Shown here one piece after another: positions 38,601 through 50,200 of a DNA stretch of 64,000 nucleotides; the first letter of the stretch is position 1, and each line of letters starts with the position of its first letter. Source of the stretch: Pontederia crassipes (lineage: Eukaryota > Streptophyta > Magnoliopsida > Commelinales > Pontederiaceae); NCBI GenBank assembly GCA_030549335.1, contig JAUKPH010000022.1, forward strand, positions 620,001-684,000, written 5' to 3'. The notes under the pieces were generated by a model, which did no database searches, was not told the origin of the DNA, and was given only the letters and a program-made list of their open reading frames with translations. A program made the position numbers and the translations under genes.

Positions 38601-41600
38601 TATAGCTTTGAACCTTACTCTAAGACTCTAATCCCCAAGAGCGTTATCTTTGATTGTAACGGTTCAACTTCGGTTTGAAATAGAGTTAAAGTTCTAAAAA
38701 TCTATCACCTCTTAGGGCACCCAAACGTTGTAATAAGTATCCATAACTTATAGCTTTGAACCTTACTCTAAGACTCTAATCCCCAAGAGCATTATCTTTG
38801 ATTGTAACGGTTCAACTTCGGTTTGAAATAGAGTTAAAGTTCAAAAGATCTATCACCTCTTAGGGCACCCAAAGGTTGTAATAAGTATCTATAACTTATA
38901 GCTTTCAACCTTACTCTAATACTCTAATCCCCAAGAGCGTTATCATTGATTGTAACGGTTCAACTTCGGTTTGAAATAGAGTTAAAGTTCTAAAGATCTA
39001 TCACCTCTTAGGACACCCAAAGGTTGTAATAAGTATCTATAACTTATAGCTTTGAACCTTACTCTAAGACTCTAATCCCCAAGAGCGTTATCTTTGATTG
39101 TAACGGTTCAACTTCGGTTCGAAATAGAGTTAAAGTTCTAAAGATCAATCACCTCTTAGGACACCCAAAGGTTGTAATAAGTATCTATAACTTATAGCTT
39201 TGAACCTAACTCTAAGACTCTTATCCCCAAGAGCTTTATCATTGATTGTAACGGTTCAACTTCGGTTTGAAATAGAGTTAAAGTTCTAAAGATCTATCAC
39301 CTCTTAGGACACCCAAACGATGTAATAAGTATCTATAAATTATAGCTTTGAACCTTACTCTAAGACTCTAATCCCCAAGAGCGTTATCTTTGATTGTAAC
39401 GGTTCAACTTCGGTTTGAAATAGAGTTAAAGTTCTAAAGATCTATCACCTCTTAGGGCACCCAAAGGTTGTAATAAGTATCTATAACTTATAGCTTTGAA
39501 CCTTACTCTAAGACTCTAATCCCCAAGATCGTTATCTTTGATTGTAACGGTTCAATTTCGGTTTGAAATAGAGTTAAAGTTCTAAAGATCTATCACCTCT
39601 TAGGGCACCCAAAGGTTGTAATAAGTATCTATAACTTATAGCTTTGAACCTTACTCTAAGAGTCTAATCCCCAAGAACGTTATCTTTGAATGTAACGGTT
39701 CAACTTCGGTTTGAAATAGAGTTAAAGTTCTAAAGATCTATCACATCTTAGGGCACCCAAAGGTTGTAATTAGTATCTATAACTTATAGATTTGAACCTT
39801 ACTCTAATACTCTAATCCCCAAGAGCGTTATCTTTGATTGTAACGGTTCAACTTCGGTTTGAAATAGAGTTAAAGTTCTAAAGATCTATCACTTCCTAGG
39901 ACACCCAAAGGTTGTAATAAGTGTCTATAACTTATAGCTTTGAACCTAACTCTAAGACTCTAATCCCCAAGAGCGTTATCTTTGATTGTAACGGTTCAAC
40001 TTAGGTTTGAAATAGAGTTAAAGTTCTAAAGATCTATCTTCTCTTAGGGCACCCAATGGTTGTAATAAGTATCTATAACTTATAGCTTTGAACCTTACTC
40101 TAATACTCTAATCCCCAAGAGCGTTATCTTTGATTGTAACGGTTCAACTTCGGTTTGAAATAGAGTTAAAGTTCTAAAGATCTGTCACCTCTTAGGGCGC
40201 CCAAAGGTTGTAATAAGTATCTATAAATTATAGCTTTGAACCTTACTCTAAGACTCTAATCCCCAAGAGCGTTATCTTTGATTGTAACGGTTCAACTTCG
40301 GTTTGAAATAGAGTTAAAGTTCTAAAAATCTATCACCTCTTAGGGCACCCAAACGTTGTAATAAGTATCCATAACTTATAGCTTTGAACCTTACTCTAAG
40401 ACTCTAATCCCCAAGAGCATTATCTTTGATTGTAACGGTTCAACTTCGGTTTGAAATAGAGTTAAAGTTCAAAAGATCTATCACCTCTTAGGGCACCCAA
40501 AGGTTGTAATAAGTATCTATAACTTATAGCTTTCAACCTTACTCTAATACTCTAATCCCCAAGAGCGTTATCATTGATTGTAACGGTTCAACTTCGGTTT
40601 GAAATAGAGTTAAAGTTCTAAAGATCTATCACCTCTTAGGACACCCAAAGGTTGTAATAAGTATCTATAAATTATAGCTTTGAACCTTACTCTAAGACTC
40701 TAATCCCCAAGAGCGTTATTTTTTATTGTAACGGTTCAACTTCGGTTTGAAATAGAGTTAAAGTTCTAAAGATCTATCACCTCTTAGGGCACCCAAAGGT
40801 TGTAATAAGTATCTATAACTTATAGCTTTGAACCTTACTCAAAGTCTCTAATGCCCAAGAGCGTTATCTTTGATTGTAACGGTTCAACTTCGGTTTGAAA
40901 TAGAGTTAAAGTACTAAAGATCTATCACCTCTTAGGACACCGAAAGGTTGTAATAAATATCTATAACTTATAGCTTAGAACCTTACTCTAAGACTCTAAT
41001 CCCCAAGAGCGTTATCTTTGATTGTAACGGTTCAACTTCGGTTTGAAAAAGAGTTAAAGTTCTAAAGATCCATCACCTCCTAGGACACCCAAAGTATGTA
41101 ATAAGTATCTATAACTTATAGCTTTGAACCTTACTCTAAGACTCTAATCCCCAAGAGCGTTATCTTTGATTGTAACGGTTCAACTTCGGTTCGAAATAGA
41201 GTTAAAGTTCTAAAGATCAATCACCTCTTAGGACACCCAAAGGTTGTAATAAGTATCTATAACTTATAGCTTTCAACCTAATCTAAGACTCTAATCCCCA
41301 AGAGCGTTATCTTTGATTGTAATGGTTCAACTACGATTTGAAATAGAGTTAAAGTTCTAAAGATCTATCACTTCTTAGGGTACCCAAACGTTGTAATAAG
41401 TATCTATAACTTATAGCTTTGAACCTTACTCTAAGACTCTAATCCCCAAGAGCGTTATCTTTGATTGTAACGGTTCAACTTCGGTTTGAAATAGAGTTAA
41501 AGTACTAAAGATCTATCACCTCTTAGGACACCCAAAGGTTGTAATAAATATCTATAACTTATAGCTTTGAACCTTACTCTAAGACTCTAATCCCCAAGAG

Positions 41601-44030
41601 CGTTATCTTTGATTGTAACGGTTCAACTTCGGTTTGAAATAGAGTTAAAGTTCTAAAGATCTATCACCTCTTAGGGCACCCAAAGGTTGTAATAAGTATC
41701 TATAACTTATAGCTTTGAACCTTACTCAAAGTCTCTAATCCCCAAGAGCGTTATCTTTGATTGTAACGGTTCAACTTCGGTTTGAAATAGAGTTAAAGTT
41801 CTAAAGATCTATCACCTCTTAGGACAACCAAAGGTTGTAATAAGTATCTATAACTTATAGCTTTGAACCTTACTCTAAGACTCTAAACCCCAAGAGCGTT
41901 ATCTTTGATTGTAACGGTTCAACTTCGGTTTGAAATAGAGTTAAAGTTCTAAAGATCTATCACATCTTAGGGCACCCAAAGGTTGTAATTAGTATCTATA
42001 ACTTATAGATTTGAACCTTACTCTAATACTCTAATCCCCAAAAGCGTTATCTTTGATTGTAACGGTTCAACTTCGGTTTGAAATAGAGTTAAAGTTCTAA
42101 AGATCTATCACTTCCTAGGACACCCAAAGGTTGTAATAAGTGTCTATAACTTATAGCTTTGAACCTAACTCTAAGACTCTAATCCCCAAGAGCGTTATCT
42201 TTGATAGTAACGGTTCAACTTAGGTTTGAAATAGAGTTAAAGTTCTAAAGATCTATCACCTCTTAGGGCACCCAAAGGTTGTAATAAGTATCTATAACTT
42301 ATAGCTTTGAACCTTACTCTAAGACTCTAATCCCCAAGAGCGTTATCTTTGATTGTAACGGTTCAACCTCGGTTTGAAATAGAGTTAAAGTTCTAAAGAT
42401 CTATCTTCTCTTAGGGCACCCAATGGTTGTAATAAGTATCTATAACTTATAGCTTTGAACCTTACTCTAATACTCTAATCCCCAAGAGCGTTATCTTTGA
42501 TTGTAACGGTTCAACTTCGGTTTGAAATAGAGTTAAAGTTCTAAAGATCTGTCACCTCTTAGGGCGCCCAAAGGTTGTAATAAGTATCTATAAATTATAG
42601 CTTTGAACCTTACTCTAAGACTCTAATCCCCAAGAGCGTTATCTTTGATTGTAACGGTTCAACTTCGGTTTGAAATAGAGTTAAAGTTCTAAAAATCTAT
42701 CACCTCTTAGGGCACCCAAACGTTGTAATAAGTATCCATAACTTATAGCTTTGAACCTTACTCTAAGACTCTAATCCCCAAGAGCATTATCTTTGATTGT
42801 AACGGTTCAACTTCGGTTTGAAATAGAGTTAAAGTTCAAAAGATCTATCACCTCTTAGGGCACCCAAAGGTTGTAATAAGTATCTATAACTTATAGCTTT
42901 CAACCTTACTCTAATACTCTAATCCCCAAGAGCGTTATCATTGATTGTAACGGTTCAACTTCGGTTTGAAATAGAGTTAAAGTTCTAAAGATCTATCACC
43001 TCTTAGGACACCCAAAGGTTGTAATAAGTATCTATAACTTATAGCTTTGAACCTTACTCTAAGACTCTAATCCCCAAGAGCGCTATCTTTGATTGTAACG
43101 GTTCAACTTCGGTTCGAAATAGAGTTAAAGTTCTAAAGATCAATCACCTCTTAGGACACCCAAAGGTTGTAATAAGTATCTATAACTTATAGCTTTGAAC
43201 CTAACTCTAAGACTCTTATCCCCAAGAGCTTTATCATTGATTGTAACGGTTCAACTTCGGTTTGAAATAGAGTTAAAGTTCTAAAGATCTATCACCTCTT
43301 AGGACACCCAAACGATGTAATAAGTATCTATAAATTATAGCTTTGAACCTTACTCTAAGACTCTAATCCCCAAGAGCGTTATCTTTGATTGTAACGGTTC
43401 AACTTCGGTTTGAAATAGAGTTAAAGTTCTAAAGATCTATCACCTCTTAGGGCACCCAAAGGTTGTAATAAGTATCTATAACTTATAGCTTTGAACCTTA
43501 CTCTAAGACTCTAATCCCCAAGATCGTTATCTTTGATTGTAACGGTTCAATTTCGGTTTGAAATAGAGTTAAAGTTCTAAAGATCTATCACCTCTTAGGG
43601 CACCCAAAGGTTGTAATAAGTATCTATAACTTATAGCTTTGAACCTTACTCTAAGAGTCTAATCCCCAAGAACGTTATCTTTGAATGTAACGGTTCAACT
43701 TCGGTTTGAAATAGAGTTAAAGTTCTAAAGATCTATCACATCTTAGGGCACCCAAAGGTTGTAATTAGTATCTATAACTTATAGATTTGAACCTTACTCT
43801 AATACTCTAATCCCCAAGAGCGTTATCTTTGATTGTAACGGTTCAACTTCGGTTTGAAATAGAGTTAAAGTTCTAAAGATCTATCACTTCCTAGGACACC
43901 CAAAGGTTGTAATAAGTGTCTATAACTTATAGCTTTGAACCTAACTCTAAGACTCTAATCCCCAAGAGCGTTATCTTTGATTGTAACGGTTCAACTTAGG
44001 TTTGAAATAGAGTTAAAGTTCTAAAGATCT
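32655..44030 (+). repeat. 27-monomer higher-order repeat (3,995 bp), about 2.85 copies
   Basis: Period 3,995 bp = 27 x 148 - 1. Register is exact at every marker tested: the six-T variant (monomers at 32,712, 36,707 and 40,702), the AATGG/CGATTT monomer (33,303, 37,298 and 41,293), CTTCCTAGG (34,121, 38,116 and 42,111; and again 35,897, 39,892 and 43,887). Copies are almost identical; by eye I noted only isolated changes near 36,308, 42,206 and 43,083. Each unit contains an internal duplication: the series CTTCCTAGG, GTGTCTATAAC, AGGTTTG, CCCAATGG, GGGCGCCC, GAGCATT appears twice, 11 to 12 monomers apart. The third copy leaves the pattern near 44,030, where it has a CACCTCTTAGGG monomer that copies one and two lack at this point. 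Confidence 0.9.
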
Positions 44031-44339
44031 ATCACCTCTTAGGGCACCCAAAGGTTGTAATAAGTATCTATAACTTATAGCTTTGAACCTTACTCTAAGA
44101 CTCTAATCCCCAAGAGCGTTATCTTTGATTGTAACGGTTCAACTTCGGTTTGAAATAGAGTTAAAGTTCTAAAGATCTATCTTCTCTTAGGGCACCCAAT
44201 GGTTGTAATAAGTATCTATAACTTATAGCTTTGAGCCTTACTCTAATACTCTAATCCCCAAGAGCGTTATCTTTGATTGTAACGGTTCAACTTCGGTTTG
44301 AAATAGAGTTAAAGTTCTAAAGATCTATCACTTCCTAGG

Positions 44340-46144
44340 ACACCCAAAGGTTGTAATAAGTATCTATAACTTATAGCTTTGAACCTTACTCTAAGACTCT
44401 AATCCCCAAGAGCGTTATGTTTGATTGTAACGGTTCAACTTCGGTTTGAAATAGAGTTAAAGTTCTAAAGATCTATCACCTCTTAGGGCGCCCAAAGGTT
44501 GTAATAAGTATCTATAAATTATAGCTTTGAACCTTACTCTAAGACTCTAATCCCCAAGAGCGTTATCTTTGATTGTAACGGTTCAACTTCGGTTTGAAAT
44601 GGAGTTAAAGTTCTAAAGATCTATCACCTCTTAGGGCACCCAAACGTTGTAATAAGTATCTATAACTTATAGCTTTGAACCTTACTCTAAGACTCTAATC
44701 CCCAAGAGCATTATCTTTGATTGTAACGGTTCAACTTCGGTTTGAAATAGAGTTAAAGTTCAAAAGATCTATCACCTCTTAGGGCACCCAAAGGTTGTAA
44801 TAAGTATCTATAACTTATAGCTTTCAACCTTACTCTAATACTTTAATCCCCAAGAGCGTTATCATTGATTGTAACGGTTCAACTTCGGTTTGAAATAGAG
44901 TTAAAGTTCTAAAGATCTATCACCTCTTAGGACACCCAAAGGTTGTAATAAGTATCTATAACTTATAGCTTTGAACCTTACTCTAAGACTCTAATCCCCA
45001 AGAGCGTTATCTTTGATTGTAACGGTTCAACTTCGGTTCGAAATAGAGTTAAAGTTCTAAAGATCAATCACCTCTTAGGACACCCAAAGGTTGTAATAGG
45101 TATCTATAACTTATAGCTTTGAACCTAACTCTAAGACTCTTATCCCCAAGAGCTTTATCATTGATTGTAACGGTTCAACTTCGGTTTGAAATAGAGTTAA
45201 AGTTCTAAAGATCTATCACCTCTTAGGACACCCAAAGGTTGTAATAAGTATCTATAACTTATAGCTTTGAACCTTACTCTAAGACTCTAATCCCCAAGAG
45301 CGTTATCTTTGATTGTAACGGTTCAACTTCGGTTCGAAATAGAGTTAAAGTTCTAAAGATCAATCACCTCTTAGGACACCCAAAGGTTGTAATAAGTATC
45401 TATAACTTATAGCTTTGAACCTTACTCTAAGACTCTAATCCCCAAGAGCGTTATCTTTGATTGTAACGGTTCAACTTCGGTTCGAAATAGAGTTAAAGTT
45501 CTAAAGATCAATCACCTCTTAGGACACCCAAAGGTTGTAATAAGTATCTATAACTTATAGCTTTGAACCTAACTCTAAGACTCTAATCCCCAAGAGCGTT
45601 ATCTTTGATTGTAATGGTTGAACTACGGTTTGAAATAGAGTTAAAGTTCTAAAGATTTATCACCTCTTAGGGCACCCAGACGTTGTAATAAGTATCTATA
45701 ACTTATAGCTTTTAACCTTACTCTAAGACTCTAATCCCCAAGAGCGTTATCTTTGATTGTAACGGTTCAACTTCGGCTTGAAATAGAGTTAAAGTACTAA
45801 AGATCTATCACCTCTTAGGACACCCAAAGGTTGTAATAAATATCTATAACTTATAGCTTTGAACCTTACTCTAAGACTCTAATCCCCAAGAGCGTTATCT
45901 TTGATTGTAACGGTTCAACTTCGGTTTGAAATAGAGTTAAAGTTCTAAAGATCTATCACCTCTTAGGGCACCCAAAGGTTGTAATAAGTATTTATAACTT
46001 ATAGCTTTGAACCTTACTCTAAGACTCTAATCCCCAAGATCGTTATCTTTGATTGTAACGGTTCAACTTCGGTTTGAAATAGAGTTAAAGTTCTAAAGTT
46101 CTATCAGCTCTTAGGGCACCCAAAGGTTGTAATAAGTATCTATA
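44340..46144 (+). repeat. Copy of the block upstream of the 27-monomer repeat, ending at the inversion
   Basis: The block matches about 31,020-32,680. The offset is 13,317 bp early on (GAAATGGAG at 31,283 and 44,600) and 13,465 bp later (the GGTTGAACTACGG monomer at 32,120 and 45,585; CAAGATCG at 32,564 and 46,029), because this copy has one extra TTCGAAAT monomer at about 45,290-45,440. The same block therefore sits on both sides of the 27-monomer array. Its last monomer has the private changes AAAGTTCTATCAGCTC and is cut at position 116 by the inversion. Confidence 0.85.
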
Positions 46145-46178
46145 AGTTATAGATACTTATTACAACCTTTGGGTGCCC
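46114..46178. repeat. Head-to-head inversion junction: 65-bp perfect palindrome
   Basis: The array changes strand here. Bases 46,114-46,144 and 46,148-46,178 are perfect reverse complements (31 bp each) around a 3-base centre, AGT, at 46,145-46,147. Outside the perfect part the arms still pair, with mismatches at 46,113/46,179, 46,107/46,185, 46,105/46,187 and 46,099/46,193. In monomer coordinates the forward copy runs to position 116 and the inverted copy resumes at 119. The monomer's own dyad (CTATA at 112-116, TATAG at 120-124) gives 5 bp of homology (46,140-46,144) within which the switch cannot be placed more finely. This fits fold-back or template switching at a short inverted repeat. 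No foreign sequence lies at the joint. Confidence 0.95.
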
Positions 46179-47220
46179 AAAGAGGTAATAGATCTTTAGA
46201 ACTTTAACTCTATTTCAAACCGAAGTTGAACCGTTACAATCAAAGATAACGCTCTTGGGGATTAGAGTCTTAGAGTAAGGTTCAAAGCTATAAGTTATAG
46301 ATACTTATTACAACCATTCGGTGCCCTAAGAGGTGATAGATCATTAGAACTTTAACTCTATTTCAAACCGAAGTTGAAACGTTACAATCAATGATAACGC
46401 TCTTGGGGATTAGAGACTTTGAGTAAGGTTCAAAGCTATAAGTTATAGATACTTATTAGAACCTTTGGGTGCCCTAAGAGGTGATAGATCTTTAGAACTT
46501 TAACTCTATTTCAAACCGAAATTGAACCGTTACAATCAAAGATAACGCTCTTGGGGATTAGAGTCTTAGAGTAAGGTTCAAAGCTATAATTTATAGATAC
46601 TTATTACAACCTTTGGGTGCCCTAAGAGGCGATAGATCTTTAGAACTTTAACTCTATTTCAAACCGAAGTTGAACCGTTACAATCAATGATAACGCTCTT
46701 GGGGATTAGAGTCTTAGAGTAAGGTTCAAAGTTATAAGTTATAGATACTTATTACATCCTTTGGGTGTCCTAGGAGGTGATAGATCTTTAGAACTTTAAC
46801 TCTATTTCAAACCGAAGTTGAACCGTTACAATCAAAGATAACGCTCTTGGGGATTAGAGTATTAGAGTTAGGTTAAAAGCTATAAGTTATAGATACTTAT
46901 TACAACCTTTCGGTGTCCTAAGAGGTGATAGATCATTAGAACTTTAACTCTATTTCAAACCGAAGTTGAACCGTTACAATCAATGATAAAGCTCTTGGGG
47001 ATTAGAGACTTTGAGTAAGGTTCAAAGTTATAAGTTATAGATACTTATTACAACCTTTGGGTGCCCTAAGAGGTGATAGATCTTTAGAACTTTAACTCTA
47101 TTTCAAACCGAAGTTGAACCGTTACAATCAAAGATAACGCTCTTGGGGATTAGAGTCTTAGTGTAAGGTTCAAAGCTATAATTTATAGATACTTATTACA
47201 ACCTTTGGGTGCCCTATGAG
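46145..47220 (-). repeat. Junction-proximal monomers of the inverted arm
   Basis: About seven monomers lie between the inversion and the 15-monomer repeat. They are less regular than the rest of this arm and include private changes such as CCATTCGGTGCC near 46,315, GTTGAAACG near 46,372, AAATTGAACC near 46,519 and GAGGCGATAG near 46,627. Bases 46,735-47,220 match 48,511-48,996 at an offset of 1,776 bp (12 monomers), for example GGTTAAAAGC near 46,872 and 48,648. The first monomer has GGTGCCCAAAGAG in place of GGTGCCCTAAGAG. Confidence 0.75.
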
Positions 47221-50200
47221 GTGATAGATCATTAGAACTTTAACTCTATTTGAAACCGAAGTTGAACCGTTACAATCAATGATAACGCTCTTGGGAATTA
47301 GAGACTTTGAGTAAGGTTCAAAGTTATAAGTTATAGATACTTATTACAACCTTTGGGTGCCCTAAGAGGTGATAGATCTTTAGAACTTTAACTCTATTTC
47401 AAACCGAAGTTGAACCGTTACAATCAATGATAACGCTCTTGGGGATTAGAGTCTTAGAGTTAGGTTCAAAGCTATAAGTTATAGATACTTATTACAACCT
47501 TTGGGTGTCCTAAGAGGTGATTGATCTTTAGAACTTTAACTCTATTTCGAACCGAAGTTGAACCGTTACAATCAAAGATAACGCTCTTGGGAATTAGAGA
47601 CTTTGAGTAAGGTTCAAAGTTATAAGTTATAGATACTTATTACAACCTTTGGGTGCCCTAAGAGGTGATAGATCTTTAGAACTTTAACTCTATTTCAAAC
47701 CGAAGTTGAACCGTTACAATCAAAGATAACGCTCTTGGGGATTAGAGTCTTAGTGTAAGGTTCAAAGCTATAATTTATAGATACTTATTACAACCTTTGG
47801 GTGCCCTATGAGGTGATAGATCATTAGAACTTTAACTCTATTTGAAACCGAAGTTGAACCGTTACAATCAATGATAACGCTCTTGGGAATTAGAGACTTT
47901 GAGTAAGGTTCAAAGTTATAAGTTATAGATACTTATTACAACCTTTGGGTGCCCTAAGAGGTGATAGATCTTTAGAACTTTAACTCTATTTCAAACCGAA
48001 GTTGAACCGTTACAATCAAAGATAACGCTCTTGGGGATTAGAGTCTTAGTGTAAGGTTCAAAGCTATAATTTATAGATACTTATTACAACCTTTGGGTGC
48101 CCTATGAGGTGATAGATCATTAGAACTTTAACTCTATTTGAAACCGAAGTTGAACCGTTACAATCAATGATAACGCTCTTGGGAATTAGAGACTTTGAGT
48201 AAGGTTCAAAGTTATAAGTTATAGATACTTATTACAACCTTTGGGTGCCCTAAGAGGTGATAGATCTTTAGAACTTTAACTCTATTTCAAACCGAAGTTG
48301 AACCGTTACAATCAATGATAACGCTCTTGGGGATTAGAGTCTTAGAGTTAGGTTCAAAGCTATAAGTTATAGACACTTATTACAACCATTGGGTGTCCTA
48401 GGAGGTGATAGATCTTTAGAACTTTAACTCTATTTCAAACCGAAGTTGAACCGTTACAATCAATGATAACGCTCTTGGGGATTAGAGTCTTAGAGTAAGG
48501 TTCAAAGCTATAAGTTATAGATACTTATTAAATCCTTTGGGTGTCCTAGGAGGTGATAGATCTTTAGAACTTTAACTCTATTTCAAACCGAAGTTGAACC
48601 GTTACAATCAAAGATAACGCTCTTGGGGATTAGAGTATTAGAGTTAGGTTAAAAGCTATAAGTTATAGATACTTATTACAACCTTTCGGTGTCCTAAGAG
48701 GTGATAGATCATTAGAACTTTAACTCTATTTCAAACCGAAGTTGAACCGTTACAATCAATGATAAAGCTCTTGGGGATTAGAGACTTTGAGTAAGGTTCA
48801 AAGCTATAAGTTATAGATACTTATTACAACCTTTGGGTGCCCTAAGAGGTGATAGATCTTTAGAACTTTAACTCTATTTCAAACCGAAGTTGAACCGTTA
48901 CAATCAAAGATAACGCTCTTGGGGATTAGAGTCTTAGTGTAAGGTTCAAAGCTATAATTTATAGATACTTATTACAACCTTTGGGTGCCCTATGAGGTGA
49001 TAGATCTTTAGAACTTTAACTCTATTTCAAACCGAAGTTGAACCGTTACAATCAATGATAACGCTCTTGGGGATTAGAGTCTTAGAGTAAGGTTCAAAGC
49101 TATAATTTATAGATACTTATTACAACCTTTGGGTGCCCTACGAGGTGATAGATCTTTAGAAGTTTAACTCTATTTCAAACCGAAGTTGAACCGTTACAAC
49201 CAATGATAACGCTCTTGGGGATTAGAGTCTTAGAGTAAGGTTTAAAGCTATAAGTTATAGATACTTATTACATCCTTTGGGTGTCCAAGGAGGTGATAGA
49301 TCTTTAGAACTTTAACTCTATTTCAAACCGAAGTTGAACCGTTACGATCAAAGATAACGCTCTTGGGGATTAGAGTCTTAGAGTAAGGTTCAAAGCTATA
49401 AGTTATAGATACTTATTACAACCTTTGGGTGCCCTAAGAAGTGATAGATCATTAGAACTTTAACTCTATTTGAAACCGAAGTTGAACCGTTACAATCAAT
49501 GATAACGCTCTTGGGAATTAGAGACTTTGAGTAAGGTTCAAAGTTATAAGTTATAGATACTTATTACAACCTTTGGGTGCCCTAAGAGGTGATAGATCTT
49601 TAGAACTTTAACTCTATTTCAAACCGAAGTTGAACCGTTACAATCAATGATAACGCTCTTGGGGATTAGAGTCTTAGAGTTAGGTTCAAAGCTATAAGTT
49701 ATAGATACTTATTACAACCTTTGGGTGTCCTAAGAGGTGATTGATCTTTAGAACTTTAACTCTATTTCGAACCGAAGTTGAACCGTTACAATCAAAGATA
49801 ACGCTCTTGGGAATTAGAGACTTTGAGTAAGGTTCAAAGTTATAAGTTATAGATACTTATTACAACCTTTGGGTGCCCTAAGAGGTGATAGATCTTTAGA
49901 ACTTTAACTCTATTTCAAACCGAAGTTGAACCGTTACAATCAAAGATAACGCTCTTGGGGATTAGAGTCTTAGTGTAAGGTTCAAAGCTATAATTTATAG
50001 ATACTTATTACAACCTTTGGGTGCCCTATGAGGTGATAGATCATTAGAACTTTAACTCTATTTGAAACCGAAGTTGAACCGTTACAATCAATGATAACGC
50101 TCTTGGGAATTAGAGACTTTGAGTAAGGTTCAAAGTTATAAGTTATAGATACTTATTACAACCTTTGGGTGCCCTAAGAGGTGATAGATCTTTAGAACTT

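Larger units (their letters stand above)
1..46144 (+). repeat. Satellite array, 148-bp monomer, forward arm (about 311 full monomers)
   Basis: A head-to-tail tandem array. Monomer starts (AATCCCC) fall at 11, 159, 307, 455 and so on, every 148 bp, up to a last start at 46,029. Total drift over the arm is only -10 bp, all accounted for by nine small deletion sites. The window opens with 10 bases of a cut monomer, and the last monomer is cut at its position 116. Landmarks in monomer coordinates: CpGs at 13, 31 and 42; a cTTCGg hairpin at 34-50; a BglII site AGATCT at 69-74; and a CTATA/TATAG dyad at 112-124. G+C is about 36%. Adjacent monomers differ at a few positions, mostly single substitutions shared by distant monomers, so they form higher-order repeats. 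Stops occur in every frame and 148 is not a multiple of 3, so no coding role is plausible. The likely setting is eukaryotic centromeric or pericentromeric heterochromatin. I do not recognise the family. Confidence 0.97.

Noticed and set aside
46114-46178. Inversion joint as a transposon end or mobile element insertion
   Set aside because: Both sides are in-phase satellite right up to the 3-base centre. There is no target duplication, terminal repeat of other sequence, or foreign base.
46114-46178. Inversion joint as a simple fold-back sequencing or assembly artefact
   Set aside because: A fold-back would make the right arm an exact reverse complement of the left. Mismatches begin 33 bp from the centre and the arms carry different higher-order repeats. 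A misjoin of two separate arrays is not excluded without reads.
46563-46590. RNA polymerase III B-box in GGTTCAAAGC of the reverse monomer
   Set aside because: The core GTTCAAAGC fits the loose B-box pattern, but I see no A-box at a suitable distance upstream, no T-run terminator in the consensus, and no T-arm pairing around it. A chance match repeated with the monomer is the simpler reading.
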